A stretch of DNA of 64,000 bases. Source: Hesseltinella vesiculosa (taxonomy: Eukaryota > Mucoromycota > Mucoromycetes > Mucorales > Cunninghamellaceae). The stretch spans positions 186,001 to 250,000 of the forward strand of contig MCGT01000030.1 of NCBI GenBank assembly GCA_002104935.1, in the 5' to 3' direction. Every line of letters starts with the position of its first letter. Position 1 is the stretch's first letter. The notes under the pieces were generated by a model. The model saw nothing but the letters and a program-made list of their open reading frames with translations, was not told the DNA's origin and ran no database searches. The position numbers and the translations under genes were made by a program. Below, piece after piece: positions 33,301 through 44,945 of the stretch.

Positions 33301-36300
33301 CCTTGGTGACTTCGGCAATGGATCGCACTTGCGTTGTAAGATTGGCAGCCATCTGGTTAACATTGTCGGTCAGATCCTTCCAGGTGCCGTCGACGTTGGG
33401 GACAAGAGCCTGTCCACCGAGCTTGCCTTCGGTACCGACTTCTTTGGACACACGAGTGACTTCTGAGGCAAAAATACGCAGCTGGTCCACCATGTTGTTA
33501 ACGGTATTTTTTAGTTCGGCAATTTCACCGCCAGATTCCACCTAAAATAGCAATGCGGATGAGTGCTATGCATAGAGAGCAGTCGCTTTTTTTTTTTTTT
33601 ACCTCGATCTTTTTGGACAGGTCACCCATGGCGACGGCTTTGGTGACTTCAGCGATAGACCGCACTTGGGCAGTAAGATTGGCAGCCATCTGATTGACAT
33701 TATCAGTAAGATGCATCCAAGTCCCATCGACATTGGGTACAAGGGCTTGGCCACCAAGTTTACCATCGGTTCCCACTTCCTTGGCCACACGCGTGACTTC
33801 AGCTGCAAACACATTCAGCTGGGCCACCATGTTATTGACGGTGTTTTTTAATTCGGCGATCTCACCACCTGAATCAACCTATGAAGAAACGACGGAAAAA
33901 TGAAAAGATCAGCAAAGAGTCAGAGACATGGCCTTTTTTTTTAAAAAAATTTTACCTCAATGGTCTTTGAGAGATCGCCCATGGCAACGGCTTTGGTGAC
34001 TTCGGCGATGGAACGTACTTGTGTTGTGAGATTGGCGGCCATGGTATTGACATTGTCAGTGAGATCCTTCCAGGTGCCACTGACACTAGGGACGACAGCT
34101 TCACCGCCAAGCTTACCGTCAGTGCCGACTTCGCGTGCGACACGAGTGACTTCAGAGGCAAAGACTCGTAGTTGGTCGACCATGTCATTGACGGTGTTTT
34201 TGAGGTCGAGGATTTCACCACGGGTTTCGACATCGATCTTTTTCGTAAGATCGCCATTGGCGACGGCTTTGGTGACGACAGCGATGGACCGGACTTGGGT
34301 GGTGAGATTGGAAGCCATCGTGTTGACGTTGTCGGTTAGATCTTTCCAGGTGCCGTCGACGTTGGGTACATAGGCTTCACCACCGAGCTTGCCGTCAGTA
34401 CCGACTTCACGGGCCACACGCGTGACCTCGGTTGAGAACACTCGAAGTTGATCCACCATGTCGTTGACGGTGTTTTTGAGATCGAGGATTTCGCCACGGG
34501 TTTCGACATCGATCTTTTTGGACAAATCGCCTTTGGCGACGGCTTTGGTGACGCCGGCGATGGATCGGACTTGGGTGGTGAGATTAGCTGCCATGGTGTT
34601 GACGTTGTCCGTCAGGTCTTTCCAAACACCAGCAACGTCCTGTACGTTGGCTTGGCCTCCAAGCTTGCCTTCAACACCGACTTCGAGCGACACACGACGT
34701 ACTTCGGCTGAGAACAGGGTCAGTTGATCCACCTTTTTGCATAAACAAAACAAAAAAATGAGTCACCACCCCTCTATTTTTTTTCTTGTGCCTCACCATC
34801 TGATTCATGGTGTTCTTGAGTTCTAGGACTTCGCCTTGAGCATTGGCTGTGACCTTTTTGGTTAAATCACCACAAGCCACAGATTTGGCAACAACAGCGA
34901 TATTTCGGATTTGATTTGTGATTTTGAAGGTCATCATATTGACATTGTCAGTGAGGTCTTTCCAGGTGCCACCCACATCCTTGACGACGGCTTGGCCACC
35001 AAGAATCCCATCGGTACCGACTTCCAAAGAAACTCGGGTCACTTCTGTTGCAAAAATCGATAACTGCACCACATCAAAAAAAAAAAAAAAAAGAAGTCAT
35101 GGTAAGAACCACAAATATTTTTTCCCCTGTGCAACACCAGTTCATTTGTTTTGTTTTGTTTTTTTCTGTTCTTTTTTTTTTTCAAAAGGATTTTTCTGCC
35201 ATACCTGATCGACCATCGTATTGATTGTGTTTTTCAAATCCAACATTTCACCCCGCACTTCGACAGTAACCTTTTTCGTCAAGTCACCACGGGCCACAGA
35301 TTTGGAAACTTGAGCAATATCTCGGACTTGATTGGTGAGATTGGCGGCCATTGTGTTCACATTGTCAGTGAGCTCTTTCCAGATGCCATCGACAAATTCA
35401 ACCTTTGCTTGTGCACCCAATTTGCCATCGGTCCCGACTTCATGAGCCACACGTGATACTTCAGAGGAGAACAGGTTCAAACGATTCACTACAAGGGAAA
35501 AAAAAAGGGGGGGGTGTCAGTTAGGTGGTTTCATTTGTGTCAGTCAAATCGCCGCCAACAAATAGATTTAAATTAAAAAAGCTAAAAAAGGGATGGCGTG
35601 CGAAGTAAAATGAAAAGGATGAGAGAGGTTTTACCCATGGTGTTGAAGGTATTCTTTAGGACCAAGGTTTCGCCTTTGACAGGGACAGTCATCGTTTTAC
35701 TGAGATCACCACGGGCAATTGCGTTGGAGACGTCGGCGATGTCACGGACCTGCTCCAAGTGGTTACGGGTCATGCTGTTGAGGTTGACGACGAATTTTTG
35801 CCAGGCACCCTTCATGGGGCGGTTGATTTCAGCTTGGACACCGAGTTTTCCATGGACGGCGGTTTGGTGGGTGACATTCATGGTTTCGTTGACAATGCAT
35901 TGGACGTGATCTACCATGGCATTGACGGCGTTTTTGAGGGTATTGATGGGGGCGTTTTTGGAGGTGACTTTGATATTGCAGCGTTCATGGGTACAGGTGA
36001 TACGTTCATCGAATTCACCGGCAAAGACAGCAGAAGCGACCTTGACGGCCTGGAGGACGCAATCGGGACAGACAATATTATCGGCAGAGGTATGGTTGGT
36101 GGCGGCAGGGTAGCTAGAGGCTTTGATGGTAAAGTAGCTGACGTGGTTGCTGTTTTTAGCAAAGGTGACAGGATAGGCAGTAGCAGAAGACGAGACAGTA
36201 AAAGGTACAGGAGGAGGAGTAGTCAAGGTAGCAACCATGCCACCAGAGATGGCGGATTTGGCCGAGGTGTCTGGGGTATTTGGTGTGACCACTTCGTCGA

Positions 36301-36927
36301 CTAGGTAGGAAAGAGTGAGAGAGAGATCTTCCGAGTGGGAGAGAGCTTACGAGTGGCGACAGGTTTAGACACAGTGGAGGTTGGCACAGGAGGTACGTGG
36401 TGAGAAGGCTGCATTCGTTCCAAGAGAGAAATATCTAACAAGGAAGGGGGCATATCTTGTTCTGGAGTAATGGTCGTGTCCAAGACAAGGGGTGTACAGA
36501 CATCTTCATTATCGTCTACCGAGGGAGTGTTCGTGGAAGAAGATGTGGTGGTATCATCGTGGTTGGATTGATAGAGGTAGCGTTGTTGTTGCATGCTAAT
36601 GCGATAACGCAGATTTTCGGTTTCTAATTGGAGTTGACGCTGGGCAATGTTTTTGAGAGCAGAGTCCATGTAACGGAGCATAGCGGCCTGTTTAGGGTCA
36701 CGGTCAGTGTTGTCAGAAGGAGCATCGTCGTCATCCAAATAAGCTTCGGGTATACGTTGACTGAGGCAATGATCCAAATTGCCTTGATCAAGGTACTGGA
36801 TGAGATTGTGAACATATTCAAAGGCTGTCATTTTAGGAGGTGGCTGTTCCGGTGCAGGTTTTAACGAATCAGGGCAAAGTTTTTTAGAATGGCGAGAATG
36901 TAAATCGTCAGAAGAGGCTCGTTTCAT
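27353..36927 (-). CDS. Very large group III hybrid histidine kinase with ~22 HAMP-type units
   Basis: Cytosolic hybrid histidine kinase of the fungal group III (Nik1/Os-1) class, which signals osmotic stress to the HOG pathway and is the target route of phenylpyrrole fungicides. About 17 exons encode roughly 2,800 residues. It starts [16 protein letters not shown], then a Ser/Thr/Pro-rich N-terminal ~300 residues with a coiled-coil stretch. About 22 HAMP-type units of ~92 residues follow (consensus core GDLSKKIEV, GEIxELKNTVN, [31 protein letters not shown]). The kinase core is [20 protein letters not shown] (phospho-His), an N box in [16 protein letters not shown], then DTGIGI and [10 protein letters not shown] degenerate receiver (FDLVILDKM) precedes a true one ([19 protein letters not shown]). 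There are no membrane segments. Usual fungal members carry 5-9 HAMP units. Confidence 0.93.
29769..29793. repeat. Long poly-T run beside an intron of the histidine kinase gene
   Basis: About 25 uninterrupted T on the plus strand, inside the intron near 29714-29795 of the minus-strand kinase gene. It appears as poly-A in the transcript sense, the reverse of the usual pattern in this window. Confidence 0.6.
31955..33541 (-). repeat. Intragenic near-identical block duplication in the HAMP array
   Basis: Two two-unit cassettes, about 33541-32990 and 32593-32048, have the same order: an ESGGEIxELKN unit, then an [11 protein letters not shown] unit ending GTWYDLTDN or GTWYELTDN. On the plus strand the stretch from 32161 matches that from 33102 with only scattered substitutions over ~250 bp (offset 941 bp). 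Each cassette begins at an intron acceptor followed by GTCGAATC-like sequence, so whole exons were copied. Confidence 0.8.
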
Positions 36928-38074
36928 AACCAACGGTAGATATTGATGCCAATGATAAGGAATGAGGTTGAGCGAGTATGATCTTTTCTTTTTTTTTTTA
37001 ATGCTCAATGAACTCTCGTTTGTTCTTGCTTTTTTCAAGGGCCAAAGAAAAAAAAGCAAAATAAAGAGGGCGACAAGGAGAGTAGCAAAAAAAAAAGTGT
37101 GTGTGTGTATGTGTGTCTTTGAAATGATCCAAGGAGAGTAGAAGGGTATGATAACACACAATACTATACAAATAAGCAAGAAGAAGAAAAAAACAATGGA
37201 CGTAAAAGAAGAAAGAAAAAGAAGAAAAGGGGAAAAACGCAAAATGAAGAAACATAAAGGCGGCCTTTGAAAAGGGAGTGCAGCGTTGAATTTTAGAGTT
37301 TCAGCTCTGTTTGGTTTTTTTTTTTTTTTTTTACTTGTCGTGACTCTTCCATCACAAAATATAAAAAAGAACAGTTGGAGTCATCCTCCTTAAAAAATTT
37401 CATTTACTACCAAAGAAGTCACCTGTTGTTTTGTTAGGTCACGCCTTCCTTTTTTCTGTTGTATCACAAACCCAACCTCTTTTTTGGCCTCAGCCAAAGC
37501 GTTTGTCTTTTTTTTCATTTCTCATGTTCCTTTAAACGTTTTCAAAAAGGAGACTTGACAGGTTTCCTTTCATTGTTTAAATAATTCTGCATGAAATTTC
37601 TCTTTTTTTAGGTCCTTGGTTTTTTTATGGACCTGGTTCCCATTTTTGCCCTCCCCCCTTTTTCTTCAAACACAGAAATTCATGACACACTCAATTGCAG
37701 AACAAGAAACCTCACCAACAACAGCCAATCATTCCCCTTTTTTCTGCTGCCATGCCAAAATAGGAAAAGACGCGCGATGAAAAACAACAGAAGCCCCTTT
37801 TTTTTCTGCTTATTTTTGTTTTTGTATTCAAAAATGTGAAGTTCTAGTTTTTATTCTTTGCGACTGCTCGACTGTGCTTAGCTCAATCATCGAAAAAGAA
37901 ACTTGGTGGCACAATAAAAAAAAAGCACGGCTTTGGATGAATTCACCCTCCGTGTCCAAATTTGGATACTCCAATCAGCAGCATTCTTGAAAAAACTTGC
38001 TGATCCCCCTTTTTTTTTCTTTGATTTGCTTCTTCCACTTCTTTTTAGCCTATATATATATTTTTTTTTCCTTC
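36928..38074. other. Divergent promoter region, histidine kinase / UPF0658
   Basis: 1.15 kb between divergent starts. It holds a GT microsatellite (37098-37116), a poly-T run (37315-37332) and a TATATATATA stretch (38051-38060) close to the downstream start. No independent gene is supported. Confidence 0.5.
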
Positions 38075-39744
38075 ATGGATCAGCAATCAAGTACTGTTCA
38101 TCAAGAACAAGAAGATGATCGTGGCTACTTTTCTGAATTAGCACATCATGCTGTAAGATAATTCAAAAATGAAAGACCATGGGCTTATCATTCGCTTTTC
38201 ATTGTCTCAGTGGGAACGCATTACCGATTCTCGAGAAACGAAAAGCTATGCCATTGTCGCTCTCATTTCCACCATTGTATGTATTGTTCTCGAAGCACTA
38301 GTAGCCTCGGCCTATACCGACGCCTTCAACAAAGTCTTGGCATCCGACATTGCTGCCGGTGGGTCTCCCTCCGTCAGCAGCGCATTTGGTGATGGCTCTT
38401 CCGATTCTGACGATCCTTACTACGATGTCCTTCTTTCCCTGAAGCAGGTCAAGGACGAAAATGTCTTTTTTGTACTGTTTCATCTCTTTCAAATCTACCT
38501 TGGCTACGATGCTGTAAGGCTTCTTTTTTTGTTTTGTTTACCCGTTTACCCTCTTTTCGCTTGGGTTACACCTCTCACACGTTTTTCTAACCTAGATTGT
38601 ACGGCAAAGTGTTATCCAATTAATTGCCCACACCTTTAATGAATTCCTCAGCATCATTTTTGCTTTGATCCAGCTGGGTGAAACGTTGAAATGGTAAGAA
38701 AAAAGAGAGAGTCGCAGACCACTCATTTTTTTTTCAACTTTCAGGCGCGGTGCCGTTGCCAATGTTGACCACCAAGTCAAGGTCACCACCAATACCATTG
38801 ATTTGCTAAATTCTTTACACTACGAAATTGGGCTTGCTGTAGCTTTGGCTGTATTGACCTGTATCTTTGCCTACCTCTGTCGGATGTTGTTGCTCCAGGT
38901 CCGTTCCAAGAACAGCAAAAAAATAGGGGTTGCTTCTGACACTCCTTCATCTCCTCCCTTTTTTATTCTAGTTTGGCTGGAGCACCTACAAACGGCTTGG
39001 CGCAGACATTCAACTTCAAGGTAGGACGGTCGGCAAAAAAAAGGTGAACCATTAGAAGCTGACCATTTCTCTTTTTATTCAGCCCGTTATCGACTGGCTC
39101 AGATTTTCCTGTTGTTCCTCAAGCTGGATGCCTTTTTCCACATTGTGTTTTGTATCTTTTGGATTGTGGTCATGACTCAAGAAGGCTACTACCGCCATAA
39201 TGCCCCGGGATTAGCATGGTACATCATACACCTCGTCCTCACTGTTGCCCAAATCCCCACTTTTTTTGCTGCACGCTATGCCATCCGAGAAGAAAAACAC
39301 AACGTCATGTATGGCTTCCTGTTGGTCCACTTTTTGCTCATTGTCGATTTTATTGTGGTGTTGCAACAAAGCGCTGGTAGCTGGATTTTCTGGGTCTTGG
39401 CTGGTAAATCCATGACATTCCATCGTTCAATCCAGAGCTCATCTCTTTCTGTCTTTTCGTAGTTTGCTGGGCAATTCTTCTGTCGCTGGTATGACATGCA
39501 AACATGCCTAACAAGCATAGACTAACTTTTTTTATATGGTGCAGATTACTGTGGCCCTCGGTGCTAAAGTGATCAAGAACTTTGACATGGGCTTAAAACC
39601 TCATTGTAAGTGACTGACCGTTGACAGCCATTGTCCCTGACATCGTTCGTTTCCGTTTTTTTTTTTGTAGTACGTCAAAAGGAACAAGACAAAACCAATG
39701 CATTGGGTCCCAAGGAAGAAGACTGGGTGATTGACGAAGAATGA
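38075..39744 (+). CDS. UPF0658 Golgi apparatus membrane protein family
   Basis: Polytopic membrane protein of the uncharacterised fungal UPF0658 family, whose fission yeast members localise to the Golgi. Nine exons (38075-38152, 38211-38513, 38596-38693, 38745-38898, 38972-39020, 39083-39403, 39463-39488, 39545-39605, 39671-39744) sum exactly to 387 codons plus stop. After a soluble N terminus (MDQQSSTVHQEQEDD) come about seven hydrophobic segments: SYAIVALISTIVCIVLEAL, FFVLFHLFQIYLGY, FLSIIFALIQLG, GLAVALAVLTCIFAYL, FFHIVFCIFWIVVM, WYIIHLVLTVAQIPTFF, GFLLVHFLLIVDFIVVL and WILLSL-type helices. The tail is acidic (EEDWVIDEE). Family named from overall topology and motif memory; the biochemical role is unknown. 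Confidence 0.75.
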
Positions 39745-40905
39745 TAAAAGAGCCCTCCCCCAACAAAATACCTTTGAATGGCCTTTTTTTTTTTTTGAGT
39801 ATCATGTGTCCCTCTCTTTCTACGGTTGTCATTGTCTTTTTTTTTTTTTGATCCAATGATTCCCTTTGTACTGTTACAATTTTTTTTGTTTTCTTTTTTA
39901 TGATATCATTTACTTTTTTAACTCTAGACTATAGCATGATAAATAATGTTGGATAACAAGGCTGACGCACAGGGAGGGGTGAAATGCATTGGCCAGCATT
40001 TTGTTGCGTGCAACATGTTTTTTTTTGACATGTCTCGAAAATTTCTGTGAATGCACCAATAAACCAATTTGTACATTTTTCAAAAAAAAAGACAGAAAGT
40101 CAAAAAAAACCTGATCCGGTTTTATTTATATTTTGAGTTCAGGGTCATCTTGCCACATGATGAGGGGTACATCATCATCAGAACTGTATTCCCCAAAACA
40201 AAAAGGAAAAGTAAAACGTCGTACATAAGGTTACAAAAGAAGTAAAGAGCCGCGTCAGCTTAGAAAAAACGGCCAATTAGATATTCAACTCACAAAGCAA
40301 TAAAAAGTACCAACAAGAATATGGTGAAGGAGTGAGGGGGTGAGAGACTTTTGTCAAAAAAAACACTTACAGGAAAGCCCAGAGCTTGTACATTTTCAAT
40401 GCGTACAATGGTGGGAAGTGATGGGAGGAGCTGTAAAGAAAATTAGCGCCCTATATAGCAAGGCATACCGAGATGAGGGAAGGTGGTTCGGGGCATGGAG
40501 TAGCGAGGGGTGGGCGCGCATTTTGCAAACCTTGCTCGCAGTGTAGGCCAAGTGGAGAAGCGACAGCTGTGGCATCGCCGTGAACTATTGGACTGCTGTT
40601 GCCAGTGCTAGGTTGATCAAGACAATCGAGCAGCAGAAGGCTCAAGCGGCAAACGCAGAAGCGCTGGAGGCACTGGCTATGGTGTATTTCGTGTCGGGGG
40701 TCAGTGGCAAAGCAGCTGAGCGAGGCTTCCTTCTGGTTGGCTGCAGGTCGATATTCATCAACATGTCTCGAATACGCCTAATATCTTGACCATCACTTGC
40801 AAAAAAAAAAAAAAAAAATGTGGTCAGCCAATAAAGTTGCAGTTGTCCGCACCGCATTGCCATGAAGGCATGGTGTTATCTCTTTCACGATATGGTATCA
40901 CCAAT
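39745..40905. other. Intergenic region with doubtful minus-strand exons
   Basis: On the minus strand, short segments could form a small gene ending at about 40131. A tail SDDDVPLIMWQDDPELKI follows an ACAG acceptor near 40183. It could join by a 170-bp intron to a Ser/His/Pro-rich segment near 40430-40380 (ending KMYKLWAFL). Upstream frames (40870-40450) conflict, and no start is convincing. Recorded but not called as a gene. Confidence 0.25.
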
Positions 40906-41001
40906 CCTTGGCACATTGAATGGTTGTCGATGACCATGCATGAGAAACCATTACTGGACGACGGTCAACTGGAGGCGCGACGGGAGGACACCATGCTTGA
41001 T
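40906..41001 (+). repeat. Coding-like repeat, copy A
   Basis: 96 bp aligned without gaps to copy B (45813-45908) at about 75 of 96 identical positions by hand count. Copy A reads as an open frame PWHIEWLSMTMHEKPLLDDG then QLEARREDTMLD. It sits in a longer open frame (40786-41028) with a poly-A run before it. Probably a fragment of a dispersed element or of a duplicated gene. Confidence 0.5.
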
Positions 41002-41028
41002 TTGCGGGTGGACCGAGTTCTTTTTTGA

Positions 41029-42080
41029 TTTTTCTTGATAAACTTACCATACTGTGTTTGCGCTTCACTTTCCTTGGCGTTCTAATCTTATTTTCCTAAA
41101 CATTCTTTGTTTCAACGCATGTGCCTCAATTGTCGCTTCAAACAACACTCCCCAGCAGGGGAAAAAAAAGGTAAAAGAAAAGGAACATCGGAGAGAGAAA
41201 AAAATAAAGCAGCCAGCTACACGCTTACAGCAGAGATAATTTTCTTTCCTGTCAAAATACTGTATACTTGACTCTTTAACTAAGAAGATTGGTATCGCAC
41301 AGACATTGGTTACGCATCGTGGAAGATCTACAGCACGCTTTGACGTAAAAGGGTACCCGTGGAGCAAATAAACGAAAAAAAAACCTTTTACTGGAATGTC
41401 TTGCCATTACTAAACTTACACAATAAATTCAAGTTCCGAGCGACAGCACGTTTCACAAGCATGCAACATCTGATTTGTGAAAAACTGTACACAAAGAATC
41501 TCTCGCTGTGTTTAAATACAGTCTCCGCTTTCCACGCTTGGCCGTATGCACACGAAAAAAAAATCAGGTCATTTTTTTTTTTTTTTTGCTCCCCCTTGTC
41601 TTTTTTCATCTCTTTTCTTCTCTTTTGCCTTCACTTCCCCAGCTATTTTTTTTTTTTACGTTTATTCAATTCCACCTCGCTTTCTCCCCTCACCCTTTTT
41701 TTTTTCCCATTTTGTGTGCCCTTGCTCCTTGATCAGGACGTGTCAAACAAAGGAGACTTTTAAAAATAGCACTTTTTTATTATTATTTTTAACTCCAAGC
41801 ACACACCTCTTCCCTCTCGATTAGCCTCTACATTGGCCAACTTTTTTATTTCTACATTTTTAAAAAGGAGGAACCTCTGAAGGAAAGGACGCTTTTTTTT
41901 TTTTTTTTGCACTTTTTCTCTCTGGAAGCTATCAGTTTTTGTTTGCGTTGGATTGCCCTTTGAATCATCAACCGCTTTAATCCACTCGAAAAAAATAGAC
42001 GAGCAGCTTTTTATTTCGACTCGTCGATCATTTTTTTTTTGACACACTTTTAAAATCCCTCTCTGTATGGACCATTCAAT
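41029..42080. other. Intergenic region upstream of the ADP-ribosylglycohydrolase gene
   Basis: About 1 kb of A/T-rich sequence with poly-T runs (41571-41587, 41647-41658, 41892-41908). No supported gene. Confidence 0.5.
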
Positions 42081-43665
42081 ATGAGGGTTCCTTCTGGTTG
42101 TTCAAAATATGAAAAAACGGTGATCATCGACAAGGTCAAGGGCTTGATTTTTGGTAAGAATGCTTTTGTTGCTCCGCACCTTGTGTTACTTGTCATGCAG
42201 TGAATTAATACTCTTTTTTCATGAAACAGGTGCAGTCATTGGCGACAGCCTCGGATTGGCCACCGAGGGAATGACGCACGAGGAAGTCGCTAGGATTTAT
42301 GGAAATGGACCTATCCGGTTTGGCATGGAAGATAAAGGGGTGCCGTTCCATCGTGATTCGTACCGAGCTTGTTTTGATGAAAAGTAAGTCCTAGGAGGGT
42401 CCATGGCTACTAAAAAAAAAAGAACATGCTGGAAAGAAAAAAAGCACTAACCACATCTCGGGTTTTCTTTGGTGCCTTTTTTTTTTAGTGACTTTGGTGG
42501 AGACGCCGAACAGCAGCTTTTACTCATGCAAGCCATCATGGATGATGGCGGTGTCTTTCACTACAAGGAATACGCGAAACTTCTCCTAGCCTATAGTAAA
42601 GAAGGCCTACCTGGTCAGGACAAAAAACCCATAGGCTTGAACAAAACCAGCCAAACCGTTATTGCCCATCCCGATTATGCTCAGAACCCAGCAAGTGCCC
42701 AAAATGGAAATTTTTTTCTCGTGGCTGACCCGCCTTTTCTTGTTACAACTTAGTGCAAAGCAGCTGTGGATGTGTGGCAGACAACCAACACTCTTCGAGG
42801 TGCAAACGGCGCGTTGGTCAGGGCAGCCATCATTGGGATTCCCAAATTCTGGGACGGCACAACCGTCATTGAAAACACAGCGGACTGCTGCCGCATCACT
42901 CACCCTGACCCAAGATGCATGATCTCCTGCGTCATTGTGTCCACTTTGGTCTCGCGCATCCTACGTGGTCAGGATTTAGAAAAGGACGATGACGACCGAT
43001 TGCATCTGATCGCGCCCACTCTGCCTCCAACCCCGACCACCGATGCACAGCCCGTCGTCAACCCCACCGCTTTGCGTGGCCATGACCTCGCTACCAACCC
43101 CACACCACCCCCAACCTCCCCTCGCCCGGTCCCTCCATCAGCTAAAAATAATAACATTCCCCTTTCCTCATCCCAGTCTCTCCCGGCGGACCCCACCATG
43201 CAAGCCATTGTGCAAAACGTGATTGAAACCAACAAACGCATCCTCACCGACCCGAACACGGACCCACTCTTCATGACCCCCGAAACCAACATCTCGCAAA
43301 CGCAGCTGTACTATCAAGAACTGTTGGATTACTGTCAGTTCTCCCATAGCCCGTCTGCCCCTGTTGATTTCGCCTCGCTCCAATTGGACCACGTCAAAAG
43401 CAGCCGTCATACCTTCAAATGCCTCGGTGCAGGTATCCTTGCTTTTACCCGTGCCATCCCTCCTGGCCAAGAAACTGAAGCCTTCAAAACCATCCTGATG
43501 GACCTCGTCTTACAAGGCGGTGAGGCGGACACCAATGCCACCGTTGCTGCTGCCCTCCTTGGTCTCCGCATTGGCTACAGCCACCTGCCCAGCGAATGGG
43601 TCGTTGGCTTGAAACGCTGGGAATGGCTGGAAGATTTGGTAGAAGAATTCTGTAACTTGCTCTAG
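42081..43665 (+). CDS. ADP-ribosylglycohydrolase family protein
   Basis: Member of the ADP-ribosylglycohydrolase (ARH/DraG) superfamily, which removes ADP-ribose from proteins or related adducts using Mg2+. It starts MRVPSGCSKYEKT. The first intron (from 42154) is followed by GAVIGDSLGLATEGMT, the GDxxG metal motif. DFGGDAEQQLLLMQAI follows after the second intron; it occupies the place of the family's first acidic metal-binding strand. Near the C terminus, QGGEADTNATVAAALLGLRI matches the GGDTDTNA motif with Glu-Ala replacing Asp-Thr. The join near 42690-42760 (NPA to AAVDVWQTTNTL or a nearby variant) is uncertain because both candidate splice pairs are weak. A ~90-residue Pro/Thr/Asn-rich insertion (about 43010-43190) interrupts the helical fold. 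About 440 residues. Substrate cannot be told. Confidence 0.85.
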
Positions 43666-43762
43666 ACTTTTTTTTCCCCACCGCACTTTCCATTTGTAAC
43701 TACTCACTGTTTTTTTCCATCTTCTTCGCTTTGTAAATCTGTTCCCTTTGTTTGCTCGATCC

Positions 43763-43793
<31 letters not shown>

Positions 43794-44945
43794 GCGTTGC
43801 ACGGGTTAAAATCAAACTCTGCTCCGTAGAGCTTTTCTTGTCTCCCGGCTCACTTCTTTTTTTCTGTACTGGCCCGACCTGTTTCTCCCCATCCTCTACT
43901 CTGAAATATTAAAAATTCTGTAAGCTAATTACGCATGACTTTTTTTTATTTGGAACGGAAGCGAAAGTCATCACAGACTATTGCACATGACCACATTATT
44001 CTTTGTGCTTGCCGTCATCACTCTTTGAATCATACCAAATTTAGAGAAACATGTAATCCGCTTGCAACTCATGTGGTCTCATTGGCTTGTACTACCCTTC
44101 CAAATGCATTGTCTTCCCTTTTTCCTGTATCACTTGACAGGTTGGAAACCACTTCTCCCGAGACATTGGTCATTCCGGATCACCTGGTGATCATTTGCAC
44201 AAAATAAACTTTCTTCGTCTCCCCTATTTTTCGTGCTCTGAAATGGGAGGCTGTGAGGTATGCCCATATTTATACATAGCGATTGGAGCTTCTTTTTATT
44301 TTCTATCATCACGGAGATGCACAAGCGTTGAAAAAAAGGTAATTCCGACGCGACAAATGGGCGCATGTTGAAGGGTGCACTTGCCTTTTTACTTCGTGCT
44401 GGTGACAGGAAAAAAAAAACATGGTTCATCATAGTCACCCAGATCTTCTTCATGATATCATCGATCTAAAAAAAACTTGAGCATGAGAGCCAGGGTTGGG
44501 CATGCCTTTCGTCCCTTTTTCTAGAAGAACACCCTCCCTTTTTCTCAAAGAAGACCATTTACATTACATCATTGCAGATGAGAGAGCACAATCAAGGCCA
44601 GGCCATCTTGTTTTGCTCGGATGTTCAGTAGAGAGTTCAGGAGTGGTGACCACCATACCCCAGAGATGGAAACGCTTTCAAAACTTCCTTTTGGCAAGGT
44701 GAAACTTCATGCCTCCAGCCCATAAGCCATGGCCCGAGTAAACAAAAGATGCATCATGTTGATATTTTTGGTTCCATGTTTACGCTTCTTTTTTTTTTTT
44801 TTTTTTTTGTTTGAAAGCTGTCATCAGCCAACCTTTTTTTTTTTTTTTTTTGCCCACTTGCCTTATTGGGTTGTTGACGCCAACTGGGAGCACCTGGTGC
44901 CTGAATTATCCTACTTCTCCTTCTCCTTACAACTTGATTTGAACT
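43666..44945. other. Intergenic region, no gene seen
   Basis: 1.28 kb with very long T runs (43767-43793, 44789-44808, 44834-44851). Frames of about 90-107 codons exist on both strands but lack recognisable content or splice context. Confidence 0.5.

Noticed and set aside
31955..33541. CRISPR-like or tandem non-coding repeat
   Set aside because: The repeats are translated HAMP units with a ~276-bp period and introns, not short repeats with spacers.
27353..36927. HAMP array as an assembly artefact or a set of separate genes
   Set aside because: Units differ in sequence and intron content, one frame runs through after splicing, and no other start or stop lies inside; only the two most similar cassettes need long-read confirmation.
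36301..37242. Upstream extension of the histidine kinase frame to 37242
   Set aside because: The extra N-terminal part is a low-complexity Phe/Leu run from pyrimidine-rich leader sequence; MKRASSDD at 36927 is the sensible start.
40131..40870. Small minus-strand gene ending DDDVPLIMWQDDPELKI
   Set aside because: The last exon looks plausible, but upstream frames conflict and no start codon or consistent splice chain could be found.
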